A DNA stretch of 64,000 nucleotides from Kitasatospora sp. GP82 (GCF_029892105.1 NZ_JARZAJ010000030.1:1-64000); one strand, 5' to 3'; numbered from the stretch's first letter, positions 33,048 to 43,245 are shown. Made by a program: numbers and translations. The notes: a model not told the origin generated them from the letters alone.

Positions 33048-34364
33048 ATGTCCTCACGAGCGTCCGTACTGCCGCGCTCGACCCGTCCGACGGGCCCCAC
33101 GCACGCAGCCGACCACCGACCCGAGCCCGCCCTGGGCCATCCGGCCGCCTCCACCGACCGGGCGGTCCGCGCCCACCTGGCCATCGCCACCGTCGCGGCC
33201 TGCGCGCTCGGCTGCGCCCTCCCGGGAGCCGCCTGCCTGATCCGCCACTGCCATCCCGTGCCCGGGGTCAACCCGCCGATACTGATGCTGCTCGCCGCGA
33301 TGTTCATCGGCGGCTTCGAAGTCCGCGCGGCGGACGTCGCCCGAGCGCTGCTGCGGCCCGGACTGCTGCTCGCCGGGCTCGGGGTGGCGCTGGTGCTGCG
33401 CATGATCGTCCTGCTCGGCGCCGAGCGGGCGGCCGGCTGCTGGCCCGACCGGCACGAAGCGCTCTGGCTGGTGGTCGGGCTCTCCCTGACGGCCACCATG
33501 CCCGTCGCCGGGGCCGCCCAGACCTGGGGCGCCAAGGCCCAGGCCAACGCGCCGCTCGGCCTCGGCCTGGTCCTGGCCACCACACTCCTCAGCCCGCTCA
33601 CCGTCCCGCTCGGACTCGTCCTCGCCGAGGAGCCCGAGGCCGGCGGCCCGCGCCAGGTGCTGGACTCGCTCGCCCGGGCCGACTCCACCTGTGTGTTCAT
33701 GGCGCTCTGGGTCACCATGCCGTGTCTGGCCGGGCTGGCCGCGCGCCGCCTCACCCGGCGGCTGGCGGGCGGCCGGTTCCGTGCCGCCGTCCTGCCGTGG
33801 CTGCGGCTGTTCGGACTGCTCAACGCGCTCGGGCTGACCTACCTCAACGCCGCCGGTGTGTTCGGCGAGATCGGACGGCGTCCCGAGCCCCGGCTGGTCG
33901 GACTCGCCGTGCTCGCCGGGGCCGTGGTCTGCGCGGTCCCGTTCCTGACCGGCTGGCTCACCGCCCGCCAGGCCCATACCGGACGGGACACCACCGCCGC
34001 CCTCACCCTGGCCACCGGGATGAACAACACCAGCGCGGCGGCCGCCCTCGCGGGCAGCCAGTTCAGCGGGCACCCGGCCGTACTGCTGCCGATCTTCTTC
34101 TACGGCATGACACAGCAGCTGCTGGCCGCCTGCCTGCCCCGGCTGCTGCGCCTGCGGACATCGCGCGCGGCGCGCGGCCCGTACGACCTCCGCAGTCCTC
34201 GTGGCCGGCACCGGGCGCGCAGCCTTCACCGCCCGAACGGACGGCGGCTTCCGGACGGCCCGCGCCGCCGGCGCCGCACCCGACCCCCACAGACCCCTTA
34301 CACCCCCGCTACCTGTGCAGATGTCCCGACGCCGAGCCCCCGCTCAGACTTCACCCGCACGTAG
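33048..34364 (+). CDS. Bile acid:sodium symporter (BASS/SBF)-like membrane protein
   Basis: 438 residues with about ten hydrophobic helices after a 40-residue polar start. Helices include HLAIATVAACALGCALPGAA, PPILMLLAAMFIGGFEVRAA and GLSLTATMPVAGAAQTWGAK. The family-type paired broken-helix signatures are visible: PLGLGLVLATTLLSPLTVPL in the first half and LATGMNNTSAAAALAGSQFS in the second. SBF-fold proteins move organic anions or metabolites with sodium or protons; the substrate is unknown. The last 50 residues are basic and low in complexity. It is a single gene, start ATG 33048 with AGAAGG upstream. Confidence 0.7.
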   Translation: MSSRASVLPRSTRPTGPTHAADHRPEPALGHPAASTDRAVRAHLAIATVAACALGCALPGAACLIRHCHPVPGVNPPILMLLAAMFIGGFEVRAADVARALLRPGLLLAGLGVALVLRMIVLLGAERAAGCWPDRHEALWLVVGLSLTATMPVAGAAQTWGAKAQANAPLGLGLVLATTLLSPLTVPLGLVLAEEPEAGGPRQVLDSLARADSTCVFMALWVTMPCLAGLAARRLTRRLAGGRFRAAVLPWLRLFGLLNALGLTYLNAAGVFGEIGRRPEPRLVGLAVLAGAVVCAVPFLTGWLTARQAHTGRDTTAALTLATGMNNTSAAAALAGSQFSGHPAVLLPIFFYGMTQQLLAACLPRLLRLRTSRAARGPYDLRSPRGRHRARSLHRPNGRRLPDGPRRRRRTRPPQTPYTPATCADVPTPSPRSDFTRT

Positions 34365-34387
34365 TCGTCGTTTAACACCACCCTGGA

Positions 34388-34585
34388 ATGCTCTCTGACA
34401 TGAACGCTCAACCGACCTCGGCCCCGCAGGCCCTTCCTCCGGACCGCTTCCCACTCCCCCAGCGGCATCGCCGCGTCCTCGCCTGCGCCGCCGTCGCCGC
34501 CTCGATCGCCCTGGGCGGTCTCGGGGTCGCCGCCACGGTCGAGACCGTCCGACAGGACACCGTCGCCGTCGGTGCCGCCCGCTGA
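34388..34585 (+). CDS. Small single-helix membrane protein, hypothetical
   Basis: 65 residues: a polar Pro-rich start, a basic turn (QRHRRV), one hydrophobic helix (LACAAVAASIALGGLGVAAT) and a short tail. Third positions are strongly G/C. The ATG at 34400 is an alternative start; neither has a strong ribosome site. It begins 23 bases after the BASS-like gene in the same direction and could be co-transcribed. The function is unknown. Confidence 0.45.
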   Translation: MLSDMNAQPTSAPQALPPDRFPLPQRHRRVLACAAVAASIALGGLGVAATVETVRQDTVAVGAAR

Positions 34586-34647
34586 GGCCAGGCTGTCCGG
34601 GGCCGCGAGGCCCTGCCTGATCGACTGCCCGGAGGGCTCCCCGCCCG

Positions 34648-36135
34648 TCAGGCCATCAGCGGTGCCGCGGTGACCGGACCCGGCCGGGAGTGCCGTCCGG
34701 AGCCCTGCGCCGGGTGGAGTTCCAGCGGCGGCGCATAGCGGGCGGCGGGAGCCCGTAGCAGCCAGGCGCGGCCCGCCGGGGCGATCAGCTGCATCCGGTG
34801 GAGCAGGTCCAGTGCATCCCGGCGGAAGCCGGCCAGATCGGCAAGGTAGTCGCGGTGCCACCCCGCCGCCAGACCGTACTCGTCGGTGATGTCACCGAGC
34901 GCACCGTCGATCAGCGCGTCGGGTATCAACACCGCCGGAGGCGCCGACTCCTCAGGCAGCGGACGCAGGTCCTCCACCAGCCGTTCGACCAGCAGCAGCG
35001 CGGCCTGGGCGAGAGCACCCGTCCCTGGCAGGGCGAGGTCGGTGAGCTCGTCGGCCGGGTCGAGCAGGGCGACGCCCTCGGCCCGGATCTCCGCCTCGAG
35101 GCCGAGGAAGTCGGCGAACAGCTCGGCCTCGGCCTGCTGATGCTCCAGCAGCCAGCTCCGTTCCTCCGCACCGAGCTCGTCCAGCAGCACCACCGGCGTC
35201 TCGGCGAGCCGCCGCCGTACGGCGAGGGCAGGTCCGTCGGCGGGCGGGGCGGCGAGCGGGCCGAGGGCGCGGGCGAGTTCCCGGTCCACGACCGGACGGC
35301 CGTCCTCACCGCAGGTCAGGACCTGCCAGTCGTCGAGCAGCTGACGGACCGCCGGCTCGCCCGCTGCGGCCGGCTGCCCGTCCGCCAGTGCGGCCAGCGC
35401 CCTTACCAGGCAGGCGTACCCGGCCGGCCCGAAGCCGGGCAGACCGCGCCCCGGCAGCCCCGCCTTGTGCAGCCGGGCGTACGAGTGGCCGATAGTGAGC
35501 GGGTAGCCGAGCACCGCGAGAAATCGTTCCGCCAGCCAGTCCGCGTGACGGTGGATCAGCGGGAAGCCGGCTCCGTGCGGCCCGGCGGCCGTCACCAGCG
35601 GGTGCGCCACCAGCAGCCGGGCGGCGGTACGCCGTTCGACGGCGATCTCGTGCGGGGTGCTCCCGGGCGAGCGCTCCGGCTTGCGGTGCCTGCCCCGGGT
35701 CGAGGAGCGCGCGGGCGGCAGCGCGGCGGCGGCGATCCGCCGAGCCCGGCGCTGCCCTCGGACGGGCCACCCCTCGCGGGACCTGAGCGAGGCCGGGTGC
35801 TGCACGCTCGGCCCGTGCCACCAGCTGGTCCCGGCGGACGCGGCCTGCTCGGCGTCCAGCACACCGCCGAAGTGCCGCGCCCCGTAGAGACCGAAGGCCG
35901 CCGCGAAGAGATCGTGCGCCACGCCGGCTTCGGCGGCCGCCAGTTGCTCGGCGAGCCGCTCCGTCCGCGGGTCGGCGGCGACACCGGCCCGAGCCCCGGT
36001 GGCCGGCACAGCGGCTGTGGCGGCAGGTACGTCGGCACCCGCGTCGGCGGTGAGCTGCCCCGCTCCCACCCCGCGCCCGCCTGCCCCGCCACCGGGCACC
36101 TCCCCGGCGCCGGTCGCGTACTCGTGCTGCTCCAT
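34648..36135 (-). CDS. Orphan TIGR02678/DUF2398 protein (Wadjet type II JetB-like)
   Basis: About 495 residues. After an Ala/Gly-rich N-terminus, the block RRTAARLLVAHPLVTAAGPH ... HADWLAERFLAVLGYPLTIG starts the TIGR02678 domain. It continues with SYARLHKAGLP, AVRRRLAETPVVLLDELGAE, EIRAEGVALLDPADELTDLA and a final winged-helix-like segment. In intact systems this protein is the kleisin-partner-like subunit made with DUF2397, an SMC-like ATPase and a DUF2399 topoisomerase-like nuclease. Together they form type II Wadjet, which removes circular plasmids. None of the three partners is in this window. An odd basic insert lies near residues 120-165. It may be a solitary survivor or act with a cluster elsewhere. 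Divergent from the sterol desaturase gene. Confidence 0.65.
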   Translation of the reverse strand: MEQHEYATGAGEVPGGGAGGRGVGAGQLTADAGADVPAATAAVPATGARAGVAADPRTERLAEQLAAAEAGVAHDLFAAAFGLYGARHFGGVLDAEQAASAGTSWWHGPSVQHPASLRSREGWPVRGQRRARRIAAAALPPARSSTRGRHRKPERSPGSTPHEIAVERRTAARLLVAHPLVTAAGPHGAGFPLIHRHADWLAERFLAVLGYPLTIGHSYARLHKAGLPGRGLPGFGPAGYACLVRALAALADGQPAAAGEPAVRQLLDDWQVLTCGEDGRPVVDRELARALGPLAAPPADGPALAVRRRLAETPVVLLDELGAEERSWLLEHQQAEAELFADFLGLEAEIRAEGVALLDPADELTDLALPGTGALAQAALLLVERLVEDLRPLPEESAPPAVLIPDALIDGALGDITDEYGLAAGWHRDYLADLAGFRRDALDLLHRMQLIAPAGRAWLLRAPAARYAPPLELHPAQGSGRHSRPGPVTAAPLMA

Positions 36136-36306
36136 GTCGCACACCAGAGTAGACGGTGGGTGAGCTGGGCCGTGGCATCATCCGACTCAGCCGACGATTT
36201 CACGTCGGTCGGAGACCGACACACCGGAGCCGGTCTCCGATCCAATTCCTACGCACCGGTAACAACCTCTTCCGCAGGCCGCCCGGTCTCGCCTATCGTC
36301 CTGGGC

Positions 36307-37163
<857 letters not shown>

Positions 37164-37167
<4 letters not shown>

Positions 37168-37901
37168 CCATCACCCGACGCCTGCGCACCGCCCGCGGCC
37201 TGCTGACCGGGCTCGCCGCCACCTCGGCCGCCCACCTCGGTGCCATCGCCGCCGGCGCGAGCGCCCTGCAACTCGCCACCAAGCCCGCGCTGATGCCACT
37301 GCTCGCCGCGCACACCCTGGCCAGGGCCGAGCGAGTGCCCAAGCTGCTCACCTCGGCGCTGGCCGCGAGCACCGGCGGCGACGTCCTGCTCCAGGTCGGC
37401 GGCGACACCGCCTTTCTGGCCGGGATGGGCTCCTTCGCGGCGGCACACGTCTGCTATGTGACGATGTTCGTCAAGCGCGGCGCCCTGGACGACCGGCGGC
37501 GTACCGCCCTGGTGGCAGCGGCCTACGCGGCGGCCTGGGCGACGATGATCAGTCAGCTCTGGCCCGGCCTGGGGGACCTGAAGATCCCGGTGGCGGCCTA
37601 CAGCCTGCTGCTGGCCTCCACAGCCGTGACCTCCTCCGGCCTCGGCTGGCGGACGGGCCTGGGCGGGGCGCTGTTCCTGCTCTCGGACACCCTGATCGCC
37701 ACTCAGCTGGCGGGCTGGCGTGAGCTTCCCGGCCACGAGTTCTGGATCATGGCGACGTACATCACGGCCCAGTACCTGCTGGCCGTCGGCACCCTGCGCG
37801 GGCAGGCCGCGGACGAGGCGGCGGCCGTGGCGGGCATGGCGAGCGGGACCGAGGATGCCCGGACGCGGCTCAGCGCCCCGGTGCACTCCACGGGGCGCTG
37901 A
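37164..37901 (+). CDS. Lysoplasmalogenase (YhhN family)
   Basis: 245 residues with about eight short hydrophobic helices. The YhhN/TMEM86 features are KPALMPLLAAHTLAR, the Asp-bearing STGGDVLLQVGGDTAFLAGM and ALFLLSDTLIATQLAG near the end. The family hydrolyses the vinyl-ether bond of lysoplasmalogens to release an aldehyde. It overlaps the upstream sterol desaturase-family gene by four bases. Its stop codon lies in a hairpin shared with the convergent surface-protein gene. Confidence 0.85.
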
Positions 37902-37932
37902 GCCGTCCGAACGCAGGCAGGCCGCTCAGCGC
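37895..37932. terminator. Convergent hairpin that contains both stop codons
   Basis: GCGCTGAGC (37895-37903) and GCTCAGCGC (37924-37932) are perfect complements. The TGA of the lysoplasmalogenase gene lies in the left arm, and the stop of the minus-strand surface-protein gene lies in the right arm. Confidence 0.55.
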
Positions 37933-38849
37933 TGTGCCCCGTCCGCACCACTGCCGCCGCGGCGGCGCAGCAGCCAGAAACCGGCGATCCCGGCCGCGAC
38001 CAGGGCGCCACCGGTGGCCAGCTGCCCCGAGTCGGTCGTGACCGAGCCGCCCAGGCCGGTGCCCATACTGCCGTGCGGCACCAGGCCGGGGTGCTCGGAG
38101 CCGCCGCCCTGGTAACCCGAGCCGCCCTCATGGCCCGAGCCACTCCCGTGGCCTGCTGTGCCCTCATGACCTGCAGTGCCCTCATGACCTGCAGTGCCCT
38201 CATGGCCCGAGCCGCTCTCGTGCCCGGATCCACCCTGGTTGGCCGACCCGCCCTGGTTCGCCGACCCGCCCTGGTTGGCCTGGCCGCCTTCGTGGCCCGT
38301 GCCTCCCTTTTGACCGGTCCCGCTCTCGTGTCCCGAGCCGCCCGCACCGTTCTCGTGGCCCGTACCGTTCTCGTGCCCCGAGGTGCCGTTCTTCTCCCCG
38401 AAGCCGCTGCCCGCACCCGAATCCGAACCCCCGCTGGCCAGGGCTACCCCGACGGCCCCGGCGAAGCTGTCGCCGTTGGGGCACTTACCGTCCATGCCCC
38501 AGTTGTTGTCCCCCTTGCCCGACTTGCTCGGACCGATCTTCGCCAGCTCCTCCTTGGAGGCCAGTCTGGCGATGCCGCTGAACTTCCCGTCCGGACCCGC
38601 ATTGAGGGTGGTCGAGCCGGTGGAGAACGCCTGCGAGTTGACGGTGACGGACTTCGCCGAACCGGCCTCGCAGGGGACGCTGACCGTGACCGACTGTCCG
38701 GGCCCCGCCTCGGCCGGGGTGACCAAGGCGGCGAGTTGGGTGTTCTTGGCTGGCGTCTCGGGTGCCGCAGAACCGAGTGCGGCGGGGACCGTGACTCCGA
38801 GCAGAGCCGAGGCTCCCAGCGCGGCGGCGGCCGTACGCGTGATGCGCAT
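37926..38849 (-). CDS. Repeat-rich surface protein with C-terminal anchor helix
   Basis: 307 residues. A signal peptide (MRITRTAAAALGASALLGVT ... AALGS) is followed by a small beta domain with two Cys (VPCEAGSAKSVTVNSQAF; DGKCPNGDSF). A Gly/His/Glu low-complexity stalk (about residues 145-250) is built of GHENGTGHENG, NQGGSANQGGSANQGGS and three GHEGTA repeats. The end is QLATGGALVAAGIAGFWLLR plus a basic tail, a typical cell-surface anchor. The LATGG before the helix is near but not equal to the LAXTG sortase motif, so sortase anchoring is uncertain. The function is unknown; a flexible wall-spanning protein is likely. The repeat DNA is prone to copy-number change. Confidence 0.75.
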   Translation of the reverse strand: MRITRTAAAALGASALLGVTVPAALGSAAPETPAKNTQLAALVTPAEAGPGQSVTVSVPCEAGSAKSVTVNSQAFSTGSTTLNAGPDGKFSGIARLASKEELAKIGPSKSGKGDNNWGMDGKCPNGDSFAGAVGVALASGGSDSGAGSGFGEKNGTSGHENGTGHENGAGGSGHESGTGQKGGTGHEGGQANQGGSANQGGSANQGGSGHESGSGHEGTAGHEGTAGHEGTAGHGSGSGHEGGSGYQGGGSEHPGLVPHGSMGTGLGGSVTTDSGQLATGGALVAAGIAGFWLLRRRGGSGADGAQR

Positions 38850-39016
38850 GCCCGTACCTCCAGGTTCTCGGGCGCAGCCGGGGACTTGGCCGTCCGCGTG
38901 TTCGAACGACTACGCCCTGTTGCCCAAGACGCTAGGCAGCGCCGACGGGCCCGGCCACCGCACGGGCCCGTTCGGGTGCGGAACGGGCCCCGTGTTGCAG
39001 ACTGCTGCCCGATGGC

Positions 39017-39820
39017 CTACAGGGCGAGGTCGACCACCACGGGGGCGTGGTCCGAGGTGCCCTTGCCCTTGCGGGCCTCCCGGTCGACATAGCTGTCGGT
39101 GACGGCCTCGACGAAGGGCTCGTTGCCGTAGGTGAGGTCGATCCGCATTCCGAGGTTCTTCGGGAAGCCCAGTGCCCGGTAGTCCCAGAAGGTGTACGGG
39201 CGGTCGTACTTGAGCGCGCGTGGCATGACCTCCTGCAGACCGGCCGTCTGGAGCGCGGCCAGGGCGGCCCGCTCGGGCTCGGTGACATGGGTCTGGCCCT
39301 CGAAGACGGCGCGGTCGTAGACGTCCTCATCGGTCGGCGCCACGTTGAAGTCGCCGAGCACCGCGAAGGGGCGGGTACCGGCCGCGTCCTCCAGAACGGA
39401 GCGGCGCAGCGTCTCCAGCCACTCCAGCTTGTAGCGATAGTGCGCGTGGCCGACCTCGCGGCCGTTGGGCACATAGACGGACCAGACCCGGACGGGCCCG
39501 CAGGTCGCCGCGATGGCCCGGGGCTCCACCTCGGGCAGCAGCGCGTCGTCGGCCAGGAAGCCGGGCTGCTCGGGCAGGCCGCGGACGACGTCTTCCAGGC
39601 CGACCTTGGACAGGATGGCGACGCCGTTCCAGCGTCCGGTGCCGTGTGCGGCGGTCTCGTAGCCGAGCTCGCTCACAGCCTCGAACGGGAAGTTGTCCGC
39701 GGCGCACTTGAGCTCCTGAAGGCAGAGCACGTCGGGCTTGGCGCTGCCGAGCCACTCCAGCAGCTTTGGCAGCCGGGCGGTGACGGAGTTGATGTTCCAG
39801 GTGGCGATACGGACGGTCAC
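39017..39820 (-). CDS. xthA: Exodeoxyribonuclease III (AP endonuclease)
   Basis: 267 residues from the GTG at 39820, which begins VTVRIATWNINSVTARLPKL as in the family and has GGGAAGG upstream. Catalytic motifs are all present: the Glu in LCLQELKCAADNFPF, VYVPNGREVGHAHYRYKLEW, the Asp/Asn of AVLGDFNVAP, GMRIDLTYGN and the terminal SDHAPVVVDLAL. It removes 3'-blocking groups and cuts at abasic sites in base-excision repair. Single gene; the next upstream gene in the same direction, ggt, is separate. Confidence 0.95.
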   Translation of the reverse strand: MTVRIATWNINSVTARLPKLLEWLGSAKPDVLCLQELKCAADNFPFEAVSELGYETAAHGTGRWNGVAILSKVGLEDVVRGLPEQPGFLADDALLPEVEPRAIAATCGPVRVWSVYVPNGREVGHAHYRYKLEWLETLRRSVLEDAAGTRPFAVLGDFNVAPTDEDVYDRAVFEGQTHVTEPERAALAALQTAGLQEVMPRALKYDRPYTFWDYRALGFPKNLGMRIDLTYGNEPFVEAVTDSYVDREARKGKGTSDHAPVVVDLAL

Positions 39821-39976
39821 GGGCGGCCTTCCCGGGCGGACGGAGCTGGTGTGGGCAAGGAACGGACAAGGGGTGGGAGCCTCGGGAGGCTCCCACCCCG
39901 AACATACCGTCCACCACCGACACTCCACGGACTCCCGGAGAACGGAGCCCGCGCCCCCTGGTGGTGCCACTGCGGT

Positions 39977-41767
39977 TCAGCGGCTGGGCCGGACCACCGC
40001 CGCCGAGCCGCCGCCGCGCCGGACGGGTTCGGCCGCCGCGATCCAGCGGCCGTCGGGCAGCCGCTCGACGCCGGTCGCCGCGCCGATCTCGCCGCCGTCG
40101 CCGAAACGCTGGCCGAGCGCCTCCAGAGCGGCCCGCTCGGGCAGGGCCAGGAAGCCCGGCTCGGCGGCCGTCGTGGTCGCGTTGCGCTGGCTCGCGCGGG
40201 GCGCGGCGATGGCCTGCTCCAGGCTCAGCCCGCGGTCGATCCGCCCGAGAAGTACCTGAAGCACGGTGGTGATGATGGTCGCGCCGCCCGGCGACCCGGT
40301 GGCGAAGAAGGGCTTGCCGTCGTGCAGCACGATGGTCGGCGAGATGGACGAACGCGGCCGCTTCGAGGGGCCGGGCAGGTTGGGGTCGGGCACACCGGGG
40401 GTGTTGGGGACGAAGGAGAAGTCCGTCAGCTCGTTGTTGAGCAGGAAGCCGCGCCCGGGAACCGTGATGCCGCTGCCGCCGGTCTGCTCGATCGTCAGGG
40501 TGTAGGACACGACGTTGCCCCAGCGGTCGGCGACCGTCAGGTGGGAGGTGCTCTGTCCCTCGTACGTCTCGGTGACGGCCGGGCCGCTGCTCCCGCAGGC
40601 GGCCGGGTGGTACGGGTCGCCGGGCGCGAGTGGGCTGGTCAGCGTGTGGTCGGGGCTGATCAGGCAGGCCCGGGAGGCGGCGAAGGCGGGCGAGAGCAGC
40701 TGACGGGTCGGCACCTGGGAGAAGCGCGGGTCGCCGACCCAGCGGTTGCGGTCGGCGAAGGCGATCCGGCTGGCCTCCAGGAAACGGTGGTAGTACTGGG
40801 TGCTGCTCTGCGCGGCCAGGTCGCTGTGCGACAGGATGCCCAGTGCCTCACCGACCGTCGTGCCGCCCGAGGAGGACGGCGCGATGCTGTAGACGTCGTA
40901 GCCCCGGTAGTCCGTATGGGTGGGCTGCTGCTGGTGGACCCGATAGGCCGCCAGGTCGGACTGGTCCACCTTGCCGGGGCGGGCGACCCGGCCGGAGGCC
41001 GGGTCCACCGGCGGGTGCTGGAGGGTGCGGACGATGTCGGCACCGAGGTCGCCCTGGTAGAGCGCGTCGACGCCCTTGCTGCCCAGTTCCCGGTAGGTGG
41101 CGGCGAGGTCGGGGTTGCGGAGCCTGCTGCCGATGACGGGCAGTCCGCCGCCGGGCAGGAAGAGCCGGCGGGTGGCCGGGAAGTCCTTGAACCTGGCCTG
41201 GTTGAGCGCGGTCTGGTCCTGGAAGGTCTGGTCGACCACGAAGCCCCGGTCGGCTATCTTCTCGGCGGGCCGCAGCACCTCGCCGAGCGAGCGGCTGCCC
41301 CAGAGGTCGAGGGCGCGCTGCCAGGTCGCGGCGGTACCGGGTACGCCGACCGAGAGCCCGCTGGTGACGGCGTCGGCGAAGGCCAGCGGCTTGCCGTTCT
41401 CCAGGAAGAGCGAGGAGTCGGCGCGGCGGGAGGCGGTCTCCCGGCCGTCGATGGTGGAGACCCTGCCGGTACGGGCGTTGTAGTAGACGAAGTAGCCGCC
41501 ACCGCCGATCCCGGAGGAGTACGGCTCGGTGACCCCCAGGGCGGCGGCCGTGGCGACCGCCGCGTCCACCGCGTTGCCGCCCCGGCGCAGCACCTCGATC
41601 CCGGCCGCCGTGGCGTCCGCGTCCACGCTGGCGACCGCTCCGCCGTAGCCGACCGCCTCGGGCACCTTGGGCGGTGCGGCTGCGGCCGCCCGGGCGGGGG
41701 CGACGGCCGAACAGATCAGGGCCGTACTCAGCGCGAGCGTTGGGACGAATCGGACCAGAGCTCTCAT
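39977..41767 (-). CDS. ggt: Gamma-glutamyltransferase, secreted
   Basis: 596 residues with a signal peptide (MRALVRFVPTLALSTALICS, cleavage near ARAAAAA). The large-subunit region has GGNAVDAAVATAAALGVTEP and SGIGGGGYFVYYN. The autoprocessing nucleophile is Thr407 in GQSTSHLTVAD, placed as in the E. coli enzyme. Downstream are FLLNNELTDF and SSISPTIV with the glutamate-binding loop FATGSPGGATI. It cleaves glutathione-type gamma-glutamyl bonds outside the cell. A short inverted repeat (41853-41868) lies upstream and may be an operator. Confidence 0.94.
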   Translation of the reverse strand: MRALVRFVPTLALSTALICSAVAPARAAAAAPPKVPEAVGYGGAVASVDADATAAGIEVLRRGGNAVDAAVATAAALGVTEPYSSGIGGGGYFVYYNARTGRVSTIDGRETASRRADSSLFLENGKPLAFADAVTSGLSVGVPGTAATWQRALDLWGSRSLGEVLRPAEKIADRGFVVDQTFQDQTALNQARFKDFPATRRLFLPGGGLPVIGSRLRNPDLAATYRELGSKGVDALYQGDLGADIVRTLQHPPVDPASGRVARPGKVDQSDLAAYRVHQQQPTHTDYRGYDVYSIAPSSSGGTTVGEALGILSHSDLAAQSSTQYYHRFLEASRIAFADRNRWVGDPRFSQVPTRQLLSPAFAASRACLISPDHTLTSPLAPGDPYHPAACGSSGPAVTETYEGQSTSHLTVADRWGNVVSYTLTIEQTGGSGITVPGRGFLLNNELTDFSFVPNTPGVPDPNLPGPSKRPRSSISPTIVLHDGKPFFATGSPGGATIITTVLQVLLGRIDRGLSLEQAIAAPRASQRNATTTAAEPGFLALPERAALEALGQRFGDGGEIGAATGVERLPDGRWIAAAEPVRRGGGSAAVVRPSR

Positions 41768-42129
41768 GCGGACCTCCCGAGACGGCGTCAGGCCCCTGTT
41801 CTTTCACACGGACACCCCCGGCCACAACGCCGCCCGCAGGCGCATTCCCGCCACTACCCGACGGTAGTTCCGCCGTCGCCCCGCAAGCAGTCGACGGCGT
41901 CTGCCCGGCAGTCCGGCCGGACAGTTCGTCAGACTGCCGCCGATGGTGTCCGTCCCGCTTCTCCCCCGCCCGGCCACGGCAGTCCGGCCGGCCCCAGGCG
42001 TACGACAGCGCGCAGCGCGTACGCGGAGCCGTGCGGGTGCGCCTGCTCCCGACCGCCGAACCGTCCCCGGTCTTCGCCCATCGAGGTGAAGCGGGCCTCC
42101 TGCCCCCGGAGGCCCGCGTGGGGTGGCTC
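41768..42129. other. Gene-free gap between the ROK operon end and ggt
   Basis: 362 bases. It contains the perfect 6-bp inverted repeat ACTACC-CGAC-GGTAGT (41853-41868), which is operator-like and upstream of ggt. It also contains the terminator of the sugar operon (42091-42117). No further gene is supported. Confidence 0.6.
42091..42117 (-). terminator. Terminator of the sugar ABC / ROK operon
   Basis: GCGGGCCTCC (42091-42100) pairs perfectly with GGAGGCCCGC (42108-42117) around a 7-base loop, 12 bases after the ROK stop in the direction of transcription. Confidence 0.8.
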
Positions 42130-43245
42130 TCAGGCCAGGTGGGCCCGCTCGGAGCGGCGGCGTTTGATGGTGCGGAAGCGGCGTGCGACCTGCCGGGCCA
42201 GGTCGGCGGCGCCGACCAGGCCGGCCTCGTTGCCGAGGGCCGCGTGGACGATCTGCGCCTCGGGGCGGAAGCCCCGGCCGGTGAGGGCGTGGCGGAACGC
42301 CTCCTGGGCCGGGGCGAGCAGCATTTCGCCCGCGTCGGAGACGCCGCCGCCGATGACGAAGCGTCCGGGGTCGAGGGCGGCCGCCAGGTTGGCGATGCCG
42401 ACGCCGAGCCAGTGGCCGATGTCGTAGAGCAGTTCGGTGGCGACCGCGTCGCCCGCCCGCGCCGCCTCGGTGACCAGTGGTCCGGTGATCCCTGCCGGGG
42501 TGCCGCCCGCGCGGGCGAGCAGCGGTTCGACGACCGGTGACTCCTCCGCCACGAGTGAGCGGGCCTCCCGCACCAGGGCGTTGCCGGAGGAGTACTGCTC
42601 CCAGCAGCCCCGGTTGCCGCAGGGGCAGCGGTGTCCACCGGGCACCACCTGCATATGGCCGAACTCGCCGGCGAGACCGTACTTGCCCCGGTCCACGAAC
42701 CCGTCCCGGACGACCGCGCCGCCGATCCCCGTACCCAGGGTGATCATGACCATATGGTCCTCGCCCCGGCCCGCCCCGAAGCGCCACTCGGCCCAGGCCG
42801 CCGCGTTGGCGTCGTTCTCCACGATCACCGGGAAGCGGAGCCGCTCGCTGAGCGCCTCCTGGAGGGGCTCGTTGCGCCAGTTCAGGTGCGGGGCGAAGAG
42901 GACCCGCGAGCGGTCCGCGTCCACCCAGCCGGCCGCTCCGACGCCCACCGCGTGGACGTCGTGCCGGTCGGCCAGTTCAAGCACCAGCTCGACGATGACG
43001 TCCTCGACCACCTTGGCGCTCTTGCTCTTGTGCGGGGTCTCGGTGCGCAGCCGGTCGATGACCTTGCCCTCGCCGTCCACGACCCCGGCGACCACCTTGG
43101 TGCCGCCGATGTCCACGCCGATGGTGGGCAGGCGCAGCACGCTCGGGGGGAGGGCGCGGCGGCGCCGGTCGGCGTTGCGTGGGCCGAGGCCGAAGAGGGT
43201 GGGCAGGACGGGCGGCCTGGCGCTGCCACTCGGGATCACGGTCAC
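42130..43245 (-). CDS. ROK-family sugar kinase (glucokinase-like)
   Basis: 371 residues from a GTG that overlaps the ATPase stop by four bases. The ATP-binding DxGxT motif is in TIGVDIGGTKVVAGVVDGEG. The sugar and phosphate motifs follow in VIVENDANAAAWAEW and ITLGTGIGGAVV. The ROK zinc-binding signature is GHMQVVPGGHRCPCGNRGCW. There is no N-terminal DNA-binding domain, so it is a kinase rather than a ROK repressor. As the last gene of an importer operon it probably phosphorylates the incoming sugar. Confidence 0.9.
   Translation of the reverse strand: MTVIPSGSARPPVLPTLFGLGPRNADRRRRALPPSVLRLPTIGVDIGGTKVVAGVVDGEGKVIDRLRTETPHKSKSAKVVEDVIVELVLELADRHDVHAVGVGAAGWVDADRSRVLFAPHLNWRNEPLQEALSERLRFPVIVENDANAAAWAEWRFGAGRGEDHMVMITLGTGIGGAVVRDGFVDRGKYGLAGEFGHMQVVPGGHRCPCGNRGCWEQYSSGNALVREARSLVAEESPVVEPLLARAGGTPAGITGPLVTEAARAGDAVATELLYDIGHWLGVGIANLAAALDPGRFVIGGGVSDAGEMLLAPAQEAFRHALTGRGFRPEAQIVHAALGNEAGLVGAADLARQVARRFRTIKRRRSERAHLA

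Noticed and set aside
38150-38290. Regular short repeats that might suggest a CRISPR array
   Set aside because: The period is a multiple of three and the repeats encode a Gly/His/Glu stalk; there are no unique spacers and no cas genes.
39047-42427. A very long plus-strand frame opposite xthA, ggt and the ROK gene
   Set aside because: It spans three well-identified minus-strand genes and reads as low-complexity shadow sequence.
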